From Guyanagaster necrorhizus (taxonomy: Eukaryota > Basidiomycota > Agaricomycetes > Agaricales > Physalacriaceae): a stretch of DNA of 64,000 nucleotides. Positions 51,501 to 62,917 of the stretch are shown here, piece by piece. Each line of letters opens with the position of its first letter. The first letter of the stretch is position 1. The position numbers were made by a program, and so were the translations under genes. Below the pieces are notes generated by a model, which did no database searches, was not told the origin of the DNA, and saw only the letters and a list, made by a program, of their open reading frames with translations. Location of the stretch: the NCBI RefSeq assembly GCF_019112545.1, contig NW_025064903.1, positions 440,944-504,943 on the forward strand, written 5' to 3'.

Positions 51501-53640
51501 GATAGACGAAATAAGGATTTTTATTGGAATGACAATGGTAGATGTATTCTCAGCCACTGTGCAATCATGCAGATGATCTGTAAAGAAAATACAATCAGAA
51601 TGTGAATAAAAAATGGAAAGAAAGGACTCACTTGGTCAAAGAGTCAGGAGCAACAGGAAGCATAGAAAGCTTCATATATTCTAGGGCCTGATGGAAAAGA
51701 GGTTCATGGAACTGGAGATCAATGGCCAGATGAAAGATGCATGCATAAATAGTATAGTTAACAGTCTCCCTCACAGTCATATTAGCAGGAGCTTTGGAAA
51801 CTGTGAGAATAGACTGCTGCATACACTGAGAGTGAGGAGGCTTTCCAGAGGCCACTAGAACTGTCATATCTTTGCATTGGAAAGATGCATGTATAGGAGG
51901 AGGAGAAGCAGATTTGAGAGAGGCTAAAAAGGCAAGATAAGTGATACCAGGGAGAGGCTCACTGGTCAGGGGATGATATGCATGAAGAGAGGGAGATAAC
52001 AGGCTGTCCAGAGCTGAAGGAACAGCCTCTATGGGAGCACCTTCAGAACTCTCACTAGCAGGATCAGGAGTACTGACTGAGCATGGAGAAGAGCCAGCAG
52101 GCCTATCGCTCTCCACAGCAGAAGGAGTACTGGTATCATGATCAATAGGTGGAGCTGGAAGACAATATCAACCAGAGAATAAGAAAAAACCATAGAGAAG
52201 AAATGAAAAAACACACCAGATGGGACAGAGAATTTGAGAGAGCCAGGAATTGGCTTCCACTGGAAGGTGATCAGGGAAACTGAGGAAAGAGGTACCAAAG
52301 GCTGCATGTGAGACTGAGATGAGCTAGCTGCACTAAGGGAAATGGAAGATGAGGGGAATATGGCTGAAGGTAATATAAACAACATATGGGATAGGCTTGG
52401 CCCTCTTAGAGGCAGGGGCAGATACAGTCTAGGAGAAGAGAGAAGGAATAAACACAGGCAAAGAAAAATAAGGAAGATTGACTTACAGGAGCCAGGATTC
52501 CTGTCTCCTGCTGATGTTTATGAACCACTGTGACTCTCTGCAAAGGCAAAGATGATGAGAAGGTGAAAATCTGGATATGAAAAGAGATAACCTACCAAGC
52601 CAGAACTGACAGCTGGAAGAACCACAGAGATAGTATTTTTAGTAACAGGAGGGAAACATAGAAAAAGAAAAGGAGCTACAGTAAGAAGGAGAGAGACAGA
52701 GTGCAACTTACTAGGTTCTCTTGAAACCTGAGGGATCCTGATAGATGTAGGCCAGGAGACTCTGCAAGTAGGACAATAGTATAAGCTAATAGAGACACAG
52801 AAGAGCAACAAAGATCAGAACTCACCCAGATGAGCTAGCCTCAGGTTCCATGACTTTGGGGACTAAGGCAGTAGGGCCAATGACCACTGGAGCAGAGGGA
52901 GCAGAGATAGCACATGAAGAGAGCAGGAGCCAGTGGGGAATGGAGGATGAATTCCCATCCTTATAATCCAGCTCTCCAGACAGAAGAAGAGAAGCATCAT
53001 AGTCCCACTAGCATAAAGGAAATATGAGCAAGCAAAGCAGGCTGAGAAATAAGGGGACATACTGAGGAATTTTTATGCTCCACCTCTGTAAGTGCCCAAG
53101 CTTTCCACTTCTTGCATTGGAGATGAGTAGGGATATGCTGAATGAGTTTGGCAAGCTCTAGATGAAAGGACACACTGTAGTTGGAGTCATGCAGGTCAAA
53201 ATGCATGAGACCAGCATGATATGCTGCCTATAGAAGCAAAGTAGGCATGAATGGCAAGTTAATGAGTGGAAAGTAAGCATACACCAAGTAAGAGGTCACC
53301 TGGTTAACAGCAATGATGAGGTCCTGGGGCTCTATGATATCTGCCACAGAAGAATTGAAATATGCAGCCATAAAGGCATGGGCACTAATGAGATTAGCCA
53401 TAAGAGTGATCACAGGAATAGTGAGCAAAGGGATAAAGATCATCATAATGAGGAAAGCTAGAAAAACAGTGTGAAAGACATTGGAAGAGTGAAGTAGGGG
53501 GAAAGAAAGAAAGAAATAGTGTGAGAACAGCACCTGTGCCTGATAAATCATCAGATATGAGAATTTCTTATATAAGTACGATGTGTATGTGCCCAAACCA
53601 GACCAGCATACCATTGAGAAGCAGCAAGTAAGCAGGTACA
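48557..53640 (-). pseudogene. Antisense multi-exon accessory gene inside element D
   Basis: About 5 kb between integrase and the 3' LTR reads as a spliced gene on the opposite strand. Consensus introns fit at 48883-48944 (GTATGT...TTTTCAG), 52155-52216 (GTGTGT...TTCCAG) and 52762-52825 (GTGAGT...TTGCAG), with a GTGAGT donor at 51631. Across the second intron one frame stays open for more than 200 codons (KFSVPSG joined to APPIDHDTSTPS), ending in EYMKLSMLPVAPDSLTK. Other exons encode a helical segment (LAKLESALMDDVLVLQHTLY), IIEPQDLIIAVNQ and FHLELAKLIQHIPTHLQCKK. No domain is recognised. The upstream start and several exon joins are unresolved, and some exons carry stops. Confidence 0.55.
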
Positions 53641-53819
53641 CATGTGGGCAACTTGGTTGGATGTTTCAGCATTGCTGAAGCTCAGGATCTGATTCTGTGT
53701 GGACCAGAGGATGTTCTATTGTCCAGTGATTGTGTCTATGACAGAACACAGTGAATTTAACATGATAATATTGAAATACAGACATGTGTACCTACTGAAG
53801 GGACCATGGAAGGTCCAGA

Positions 53820-53836
53820 TCTTAGTGGAAGGGATA
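53820..53836 (+). other. Element D polypurine tract
   Basis: A purine-rich run (GTGGAAGGGA) stands directly before the 3' LTR, where plus-strand DNA synthesis would be primed. It supports 53837 as the LTR start and the plus orientation of D. Confidence 0.6.
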
Positions 53837-54249
53837 TGACATGCCCTCTCCAAGTTCAGGCATGTAAAATTGTGAAAATTGCAAATACATGGACTGCATT
53901 CTAGGCCAGTAAGCATGTAACAGAAAATAGAACTAGAGCACACAGAAACCTAGCTATCATAATGATAAACTGAAGTAATAATAAGCAGAGTGCATGGCCT
54001 AGTAACAGACTAATACCAGAGGGATTAGGCTGCATGTGAGATTCCAGCATTTGGCCCCAAATGCACCAATACTATTACAAGAGGACATGCTAAAAATAAA
54101 AAGACTACGATTGAAATATGATTGGCAAGTCTGATCACATTGATCAAAGATGCACAGCTATTGATGTACTGATGAGACATGCCTTAGAACAGAGAACTGA
54201 GATCCAAAGAAAGATATCTGAGTAAATAGGTATTGAACAGAAAAATAGA
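53837..54249 (+). repeat. Element D 3' LTR, left part
   Basis: This matches the first 0.4 kb of the 5' LTR at 37905. It is split at 54249 by the insertion of chromovirus G and continues at 62298. The last five bases, ATAGA, are the target duplicated by G. Confidence 0.85.
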
Positions 54250-54706
54250 TGTTATGCCCAAGCATCACATGAGTAAAACCATGTGATAAACAGATGTCCC
54301 TTTGCACTTTCAGGAATCAGCTGAGTTTACAAATGTGACTCTGGTCAGTGTGTCACAAGGCTTTCTGACTGGCTCAAGTATAGAATGGGAAGTGTAAACT
54401 TTAGCTCAAAGCTGAGGATTATCAGCAAGAGCAAGCTCCTTTAAATACTGTACATAGGATGCTATTAATATGTTATGCTTATTGTGTGTTTCTCTGTCCT
54501 CATTGTTCATTGTCCTTGAGCATTGTTACCATACATAAAAGGTTGATTGTATGCTTGTTATTGGTCATCAGTTGCATCAGAAAACTATGATGAAGTCAGC
54601 CTTATGATGACTAAGCCCTCTCTATGGTTCTAAGCACTTGTCTTTTGGTGCCTTGACTAAGCATAAATAAAAATTTGAAATAAAGAAGATGAAAAAAATT
54701 ATAACA
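54250..54706 (-). repeat. Chromovirus G 3' LTR
   Basis: The 457-bp LTR starts TGTTAT and ends ATAACA. It equals the LTR at 61836 in length and is nearly the same in sequence. ATAGA flanks the element on both sides (54245-54249 and 62293-62297). A polypurine tract (minus strand AAGGAGGGAGTAA) adjoins it on the right. Confidence 0.92.
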
Positions 54707-57700
54707 TTACTCCCTCCTTAAGACCATCATCCTGATGGCTTAATTTAGGGATATTTTATAGTCATATATAGCATCATTGGCATTTATGAGTTTTTTGTTT
54801 ATTCACTGATTAGATTCTAAGCTGTATCCTTTCTAGCTGACAAGATAGTCAACTGTTGTTGTTGTACCTCTGCTCTTTACTTTGATTTTGTACAGCTTGT
54901 AGTTTAAGACTTGATCAATTTTGAAATGTTCTTTGTCATCAATCAAGTTGGGCAGGAGAGGTGGAGGTTTTTCTTGATTTGGAAATGCGAATGCAATATA
55001 TGGGGTCAATAATGCCTCATTGAAGACATTATGGACCTTTCAAGAAAGAGAGAGGCACAGCTTGTAGATGCTCACTCCAACCTTTGATAAGACTTGGAAG
55101 AGTCCAGTACACTTGTTGGCGAGTTTTCATTTTAGCTGTGGTAGATGCAGATTTGTCATGTCCAGCCAGACTTTATCATTGGTGATGTAGTTGTGGGCAG
55201 GGTGATGATGTTTGTCATACTGTGCTTTCATGGATTTAGTGGCCCATTCTAGCACTGTTTTCGTTTCAGCATGAATCTTTGTTATTGTAGAGGTGAAATC
55301 CACAGATGCCAGTGTAGTGGTGTGGTGTCATTGTGTCTGAGTGATGTTAGGGTGCCAGCCATGGTTTATAAAGAATGAGGTTTTTTTGGTTGCTGAGTGA
55401 ATATGGTTGTTGTGTTAGAACACTGCAAGGGCCAACCATTCAACCCAGTCATCTTATTGATAGTTTATGAAGAGATAAAGATATTTCTTAATTTTTTGGT
55501 TAGCATGTTCTGTCTGTCCATCAGTTTGCAGATGATAGGCCATGGACACATTGTGTTTGATGTGCAAAAGTTGATATAGGTCATCGAGAAATTTGAAGAT
55601 GAACTGTGGTCTCTAATCTGAGATAACGACTTGTGGCATGCTATATTTGATGTAAATCTCATCATAGAGAATCTTAGCCCATCCTTCTGAAGTTAGTTTC
55701 ATTGAACAGGTGATCAGAATGATTGCTTTAGAGAAATGATCAATAATGACAAGAATTGCATTATATCCATTACAGTTGAGAAGACTGGTGATCATGTTGA
55801 TGGAGATGTGTGTCCATAGAGATGAGGGAATTTCATTTGGGTGCAGGGAGACCAGTCAGGCCTGAGTTGATGACTTCTCTTATTGGCAAACTTCACATGC
55901 TTGGATGTAGATGGTGATGTCATTTTCTATTTTTGGCCACCAGTACTCCTACAGTACTAACTCCTTGGTCTTAGTGATTTTGGGGTGGTCAGCTGTAGTG
56001 TGATTATGACAAGTGGCAATAATCTTGCCACAGAGCTTTTGATCTCTTGGGATGTAAATCTGTCTGTCATAGTGGATCATTCCTTCTTCCTTCATCATTT
56101 CTCTTTCATGGTTAAGAGAGGGAGCCATCTGTTGGTCCCATTTACTATTATCATGAGTTGCACTCTTGATGTGCTTATGGATTTTCTCCTCTGTCAGCAT
56201 TATTATGGCCCTGAAGTGCTTGGGCCATAACAGAATCATTCTCTTGTTGTCAGCTCCTCTCTGGTTGTGGTCTGCTTGCTGACTGAGTAAGTCAGCTTTC
56301 TTGTTGGCAGTCTCTGCTTTATGGTGGAGCATGTATTGGTATTGGCTCAGCTCCATGACCCATCTGGTCTGTTGATGGTTCAGCTTTTGAGGCTGATGAA
56401 AGTATCAAAGGTTTTGATGATCGGTTCAAATTTTGAAGACTTCAGCTGCCCCAATAAGGTAGTGATGCTATTCTTCAAGTGCTAGCATAATGGCAATGAG
56501 TTCCTTGTCATAGATCTCATAATTCCATTCTATAATGATGAGTGCTTTTGATAGGAACACCACTGGTCACCATTTATTCTTCTGCTCCTGAAAGAGTACT
56601 GCTCCAATGGCCCCTTTGCTTGAGTCAGCTTTGACTCAGAATTTCTCTTCTTGTGTTAGAATGGTGAGTATGACATCTTCAGCTAACTATTGTTTGAGGT
56701 CATCAAAGGCAGTCTGCTGGGAGAGGCCCCAAGTCCAAGGAGCATTGCCAGTTAATTGAGTCATTGGACAGACTATCTTGCTGTAGTCTCAGATGAAGCA
56801 TCAATAGAAATTTGTAAATCTGAGGAAGGATTGTAATTCCTTCTTCTTGGTTGGTTCTAGCCACTCAGTTACCTCTGCAATCTTAATAGGATCTATTCAT
56901 ATACTCTCTTCCAAGATGATAACTCTAAGATACTCTATCTCCAGGACTTTGAACTCACACTTTTCCACCTTAAGGAATAGCTTGTGCTTTCACATAAGGG
57001 CTAGTACCTGTTGTACTAATGCTCTATGCTCCTCCTTCATTTTGGACATTATTAGGATGTCATCAAGGTAAATGGTGACCTTTTCAGTGGAGATGAGATC
57101 TTTGAATATGTTGTTCATTATCCACTGAAATATGGCAGGGGAATTAGTTAATCCAAAGAACATAACAGTGGGCTCAAACAGTCTATGGTTTGTTCTGAAT
57201 GCCACTTTCTATTTGTCCCTCTCCTTAATTCAGATGTTGTTATGCCCCTATCGAACATCAAGTTTCATATAGTATTTAGTGCCCCTGAGTTTATCCATTA
57301 ATTCAGAGATAAGCAGGAGAGGGTATCGATTTTTGATGGTCATCTTGTTAAGCTTTCGATAATCTTGGACCAGTCAAAGCTTGCCATCCTTCTCCTTAAC
57401 AAAAAAGAAGGGTGATGCTATAGGGGATTTGGAGAGCCTGATGCATCTGCTGGATAAGTTTTTATTTGAAAACTTATCGAGCTCTTGTTGTTTATTGATG
57501 CTAAGTGGATATGTTTTACAGTCCAGATTGGCATTAGCATTGGGGATGAGTTTGATGGCATGGTCTCAGGGCTTTGATTCTGGTAGTTTGTCAAAGCTTT
57601 CTTTTTCGAACAAGTCCTTGAAGTCACAGACTCAGTCAGGCACCATTTCTTCAAAGGTCCTTTCTGCCTTCTGTTCATTGGCTTTAGCAGCCAAGTTATT

Positions 57701-57930
57701 AGCATGATATATAGCTCAGATGTGTAGTTCCTGCTGAAGATCTATGGTGAGGATTGTTTCATCATCCTCTATCTCCTCATTCTACTGATCCTCAGGGTCC
57801 TCATCAGAGAGTTCGAAGGGAATTTTTCAGCAGCAGCATCTCATGAATGTGATTCACCCAGTCTTTCAATTGATTAATGGGTTATGATGTATGAGCCAGT
57901 CATGACCCAGAAAGATCTCTTTTGTCCCTA
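54707..57930 (-). pseudogene. Chromovirus G pol with chromodomain
   Basis: Reading leftward, the order is reverse transcriptase (about 57600-56850, YLDD at 57059-57070), RNase H (56750-56250), integrase zinc finger and core (about 56060-55100, with AILVIIDHFSKAIILI and PQVVISD) and a chromodomain (54960-54725). Stops are common and mostly correspond to former Arg or Trp codons. The catalytic Asp residues of the reverse transcriptase remain. Apart from point decay the element is structurally complete. Confidence 0.85.
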
Positions 57931-60900
57931 GGTCTGTTATAGCCAGATCGATTCACTCTAAATGATCTTCAATCGTGAGTCTGAGCTCTATGAACTCAGT
58001 TATTGAACTGGCTTGATTTTTTGTCCCATCAGCATTGTATACTAAGATCAGAGCTGCAGTGGCTCGAGTGGAGAGTTTATACTTGTCAACAAATGCTCAG
58101 TTAATAGAGCTCCTAGTACACCTGCTGTTGATCAGGGCTGTTATTGCATGAGTTGATCAAAATGTGAGAGTTTCGATCTAGGCTTTGGTGATCAAGTCTC
58201 TCCCAGTTGTTTTGGATCTTCAAATGAATTTTTGCAGTCCTCAGAGTTCATCAAGCTATTCCAGGGCTCAGCATCTTTTGGCCTTCTTCATCTCTTCTAT
58301 CATGTTGTCAATGACCTCTTTGACCTGGGTCTTATGAACTCAGTTCTTAAGTACAGCTTTGGCTGCTGCCTCACTTTTGGCGTTTTTTATGGTGCACCAG
58401 GTCCACTCTATGTTGAATGGTTTTAGCCATGTATTGGGACTCTCTGTCCTTGTTCAGCCCAGAGGCATTTGAGTATTGATGTTCTTTTCTTTTCATGATC
58501 CTCTGGTGTGCAGAGTAGAGTTCTATGGTATATTCAAATGCATAGATATGATAGACATAGGTGTAACTACAGGAACTTTATTAGTCCAGTTAATGGCTAC
58601 TGGGTGCACACCAGGAAGTCCTTTGGCCAGCTCAGTGGAATCACTCACTGGCTGGCCCTATCTTTTACCTCCTTGACCTTGGTTTCAGCTCTGAGCTCTT
58701 CTTTCTCTTTCTGTAATTCTGCAATCTAGGCCTGAATGTCTTCTTGGGTTTGTTTCTTTTTTGGGCAATCTTTCATCATGTGCCTCTTCTGTCCACAGTT
58801 AAAACATTTCCCTTCTTTCTTTAGTCAATTAACATCCATCAGCTTTCCCAATCCAGTATATATTATCCCAGTGCCCGTTTTTTGAGTGCTATAGGAGGGT
58901 GAGGTCATTGAGGGTCCCTGTGGTTTCCTGGCAGTTGTCCCTGACTTGTTTGGAGTTAATGGTGTTGTTTTCTTGGGATAATCCTATAGCATCAATGACT
59001 CTGCTTTCTGCCTTTGCCACTCTTTATACATCTCAATAATATGTTCTTTCCACTCATCATAGCCTACTGGCATCAGGTCCTTAATGCCAATTGCCAAGAT
59101 TATTATGATGTAAGAAGAGAGGACCCTCCTTTTGAGTGCCTTGACCATCTGCCCAGTGTTTTCCATGTCATCCTAAATTCTAGTGAGCTTAGCTAGTCAC
59201 TCAAGCTCATCGAAATAGTCCATTGCCACCCTATCAGCCATCTTGTATTCTTTGATCTTCTGTTTATGGACCTCCTGTACTGTGAGGTCAATAAACTTGT
59301 TATTCAACATCTGTTTGAAGATGGACCATAAGGGGTAATAGTAATACCCTCTGGTGGTTGATTGGAAGTTTGGGGAAATGAGTATTCACCAGGTCTTTGC
59401 TTTTTCTTTCAGATAAGAAGCAGCAAAGACGAACTTGTTTATATTGGTCCTTAGGTACCTGATGTAGACTTTGAAATACTGTTTGCAGTCTACAAGGAAG
59501 CAGTCTATATTATCAGAGGCCCCTTTGAAGGGCCTGGGTTTCTGAAAGAGATCTGATCAGCATTAGAGGACTGCTGCATCATGGGGTTGGGCCAATCCTC
59601 GAATGGAAGTCATCTCCACTCCTGCAGTGGCCTAGGGAATGAGTGCAAAGAGTTATCATCAGCTATCAGGCTCCCCTATGGTTTTTCTTTTCAGACTATC
59701 ATCTTATCTCAGATAGTAAATCCTATTCATACTGCTTTGGGATCATTCCAAACTGGTTCTTTGCTGGTGCTGCTTCTGGTAGCTTCATCAGGTGGGGGTT
59801 GGACCCCCAGAAGTCTACTCTCCTTGCTGGTCCAGGGATTTTGATAGCTGATGGGCCTTTCTTTCAGCACTATTTGGATTTGCAACAGCCAGATTGCCAT
59901 TGATCAGAATGAGGGTGCAGAGTAGGAAAATATACTTTTGATGGACAGAGCTGTATATGTGGCTTGTTTCAGGGTGACAGGTGAGGATGCTGGCATTAGA
60001 CATATGGCCATCAGCATCTGGTATGCCGGTGGCCATTGCACTTGATCTTCAGAATATCATTTGTTGTACTGTATAGCAGCATAGTCTGTTGCTGTATGCC
60101 TAAGGATTTCTGTTCATGCATCAGTTGTAAAATGAATATATAATTGTCCCAGCTGCAATGCCACCCAAGTGGCATCACACTATAAAAAGTTCACTCCTTG
60201 CAGGTAATACTCCTGGTATTCCTATGCTCTCACCTTCTTTATTTCCTGCTTTAATTCTTCTTCATCAGTGGTTTCATATGCATACCCTCTGCCAGAATGA
60301 GGCAGATCACTGCTCTCAGTTTCCTCCTCTGTATTCTTCTCATCGTCCCTTTCCTCCTTGAGGAGAGAAGTGGCAGGCAGGTCATAGAAACTCTCTGCTG
60401 ATCCTTGCTGAATCATCATTTTGTTGCTCTGGCTGAGTACTTGGCCCAGTGGCTGCAGAACCTGGTGTATTGTTGTAGGCAGCAGCAGGTCAGCTCCTGA
60501 TATTGAAATCATAGCGGTTTCCCCTCATTGCTCTCACTACTGCCACTCACTTGCAATAAAAGCAGACATTCTGCTGATAGTCATTGTCGACAAGCTGTCC
60601 AATGACTCTACTTCTGAGAAATCCTCAGAGTGTGCAGATGAGGATGTGAGTATTTCTGAGGACTCAGAGCCTATAATGCCTAAAGACAGACTTGTCACTT
60701 CTGAAGGTGGAGTCAGCACTGGGGGTTCATTAGGAAGGGGGATATTATGGAGTCAGAGGCCTTTGTCCTCATCTAGTTCAGGTTCTGTCAGCCCAGAACT
60801 CAGGGGTCCCACTTCGCAATATGCTTAGCTCTCTAAAGATGGAGAAGGAGAGGTCTGCTCATACAGGGGCAAGGATGTTAGTGACCTCTGGTCAAAGTCC

Positions 60901-61821
60901 ATACCAGTTGGTGATGTCAGCTCTGGCCAGTCTTCTTCTTTCCACTTCTTGCTGGTGGTCTCTGTTCTGCTTGTCATACTCAGCAGCTGCCCTTCTCTGA
61001 GACTTTTCCATTGCAATTCTTTCTTCAGATTTGTGATATACTAGCTGTGGCTCATTCTACTGCCTATGTCCTTCTTATCAGATGGCCTTGTCATAGTTGA
61101 AGAGAACAGTAAAGTCTCAGGTGGGAAAGTACCTGCATACAGTTTCTTTCTATCATTTTCATTGCCTTTGCTCATCATTGGGCTGTTCAGTGATGTCTCC
61201 CACCTGGGTGCTGATAGCTGTGAGAGAACTGGGGCGATGAGGCTGACTGCCAGGTGTTGATGTGTGGGATCTTAAAGCTATCCAAGGGGCATTGAGAGAG
61301 TCCTGGGCATGGTCAGCAATCCTATGGGTCTGAGAGGCAGAAGAGGAGGAAGAGGACTGCTGGAAGAAGTCCTTGGGGAGGTCTTCATCTTCGTGGTTGG
61401 AGACTGCATTTGATACAAAGATTTCTGATCTTCCTGGAATGTGAGAGTACTGGTTTCTAGATTGGAGGGAGCATTGTCCTCTCTCTTCTTTCTAACTATC
61501 CCCTTGATGCAAGCTGCTATGCCTGGCTTCTGGGGGCTGGTAGGTCATTCATTGGGATTCTAGAATGTCATGTAGTGGAAGGTCAGAGATTACATTTTAT
61601 AGGATACATTGGATGTTCTGAAATTCCTGATAATGTCTGATGGCCCAGGCAGTAATAGAATGGCATCCTCAGCACAGCTGGATGATCACCAATAAACCAA
61701 TCAGTGTTCTGATGATGGAGGAGAGGAGTTCAAAGAACTTGTGATCAAAATTAAGGTTATTGTTGTTTGAGAGAGGTATTCAGTTTCTCAGCACAATTGG
61801 GCTTAAGAAAGAGAAGTAGGA
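57931..61821 (-). pseudogene. Chromovirus G gag and protease
   Basis: The protease near 58150-57930 has ALINSRCTRSS, so both catalytic Asp and Gly are changed. The zinc knuckle CFNCGQKRHMMKDC at 58806-58765 is intact. The gag domain follows to about 59500. A long acidic, Ser/Glu-rich N-terminal part reaches about 61740; such an extended N-terminus of 1.5-2 kb is shared by B, C, F and G. It carries stops and frameshifts. The leader matches that of C (AAGCCCAATTGTGCTGA). Confidence 0.8.
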
Positions 61822-61835
61822 AGCTTCAAGCTAAT
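61822..61835 (-). other. Chromovirus G self-priming primer-binding site
   Basis: On the minus strand ATTAGCTTGAAGCT follows the 5' LTR directly. Its last 13 bases pair with the predicted transcript start AGCTTTGAGCTAA (minus strand 61999-61987) at all 13 positions if two G-U pairs are allowed. It does not begin with TGG, so it does not look like a tRNA site. Confidence 0.7.
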
Positions 61836-62292
61836 TGTTATGCCTAAGCATCACATGAGTAGAACCACATAATAAACAGATATCCCTTTGTACTTTGAGA
61901 GATCAGCTGAGTTCACAAATGTGACTCTGGTTGGTGTGTCACAAGGCTTTCTGACTGGCTCAAGTATAGAATAGGAAGTGTAAACTTTAGCTCAAAGCTG
62001 AGGATTATCAGCAAGAGCAAGCTCCCTTAAATACTGTATATAGGATGCTATTAATATGTTATGCCTATTGTGCATTTCTCTGTCCTCATCATTCATTGTC
62101 CTTGAGCATTGTTACTGTATATAAAAGGTTGATTGTGTGCTTGTCATTGGTCATTGGTCACATCAGAAAACTATGATGAAGTCAGCCTTGTGATGACTAA
62201 GCCCTCCCCATGGTTCTAAGTGCTTGTCTTTTGGTGCCTTGACTAAGCATAAATAGGAGTTTGAAATGAAGAAGATGAGAAAAATTATAACA
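61836..62292 (-). repeat. Chromovirus G 5' LTR
   Basis: The 457-bp LTR is the promoter copy. On the minus strand a TATTTAA box at 62033-62027 precedes the transcript-start motif (61999-61987) by 34 nt. The right flank is ATAGA, followed by the rest of the D 3' LTR. Confidence 0.92.
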
Positions 62293-62297
62293 ATAGA

Positions 62298-62917
62298 CTG
62301 ATAACAACAAGCTAACAAGTAGAGGAATATTACTCTAGGAATAAATACCATGGATACTGTCCTGAGCCTTACACACATACATATAATGCCTTAGTGCATA
62401 TAACACAGTAAGAGACTCTGCATCATACTGAGAAATAGCACCTTTAGTGAGTCAGATGGAATGACTGGTTGGATATAGGAAAGCAGAATATAGCTATTAT
62501 GGCTGGCTCCTGGCATAAGAAATAACTCTGAGTTGTGTATTGTGTGTGTTAGAGATTTAAGTTGATCTGAGCTGTGCTTGGAACTATTTGAGAGTTTTGA
62601 AGGAGTGTTTTGATGTATTGTATTGAACTGCAGTACCCTTTGTCTTGAGGCTCAGCAACATCAGTTGCCACCTCTTGTTCTGATAAAACGAAAAGCTTTG
62701 AGACTTAGAGAGACCTTAGACTGTTGTAAGCACACTATTACTGTCTGCACACTATGATCTCATTGAAGAAGACAATTATATTTGTTGATTGCTACTTTTA
62801 TCATATTATAATCTCCCTATAAACTAAGAGTTTTGTGTGTATGTTAGTGTGAGTGTGGACAGTGGATAACACTCTGCTGTATCTGTTTTCACCTTACGCA
62901 TGCTCAGATTCTCTTCA
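62298..62917 (+). repeat. Element D 3' LTR, right part
   Basis: This continues the LTR interrupted at 54249 and ends CTTCA. It lacks about 0.79 kb present in the 5' LTR (roughly 38549-39342), including the tRNA-like modules. The deletion joint is at AACTCTGAGTTG near 62530 and shows only a 2-base overlap. Confidence 0.85.
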
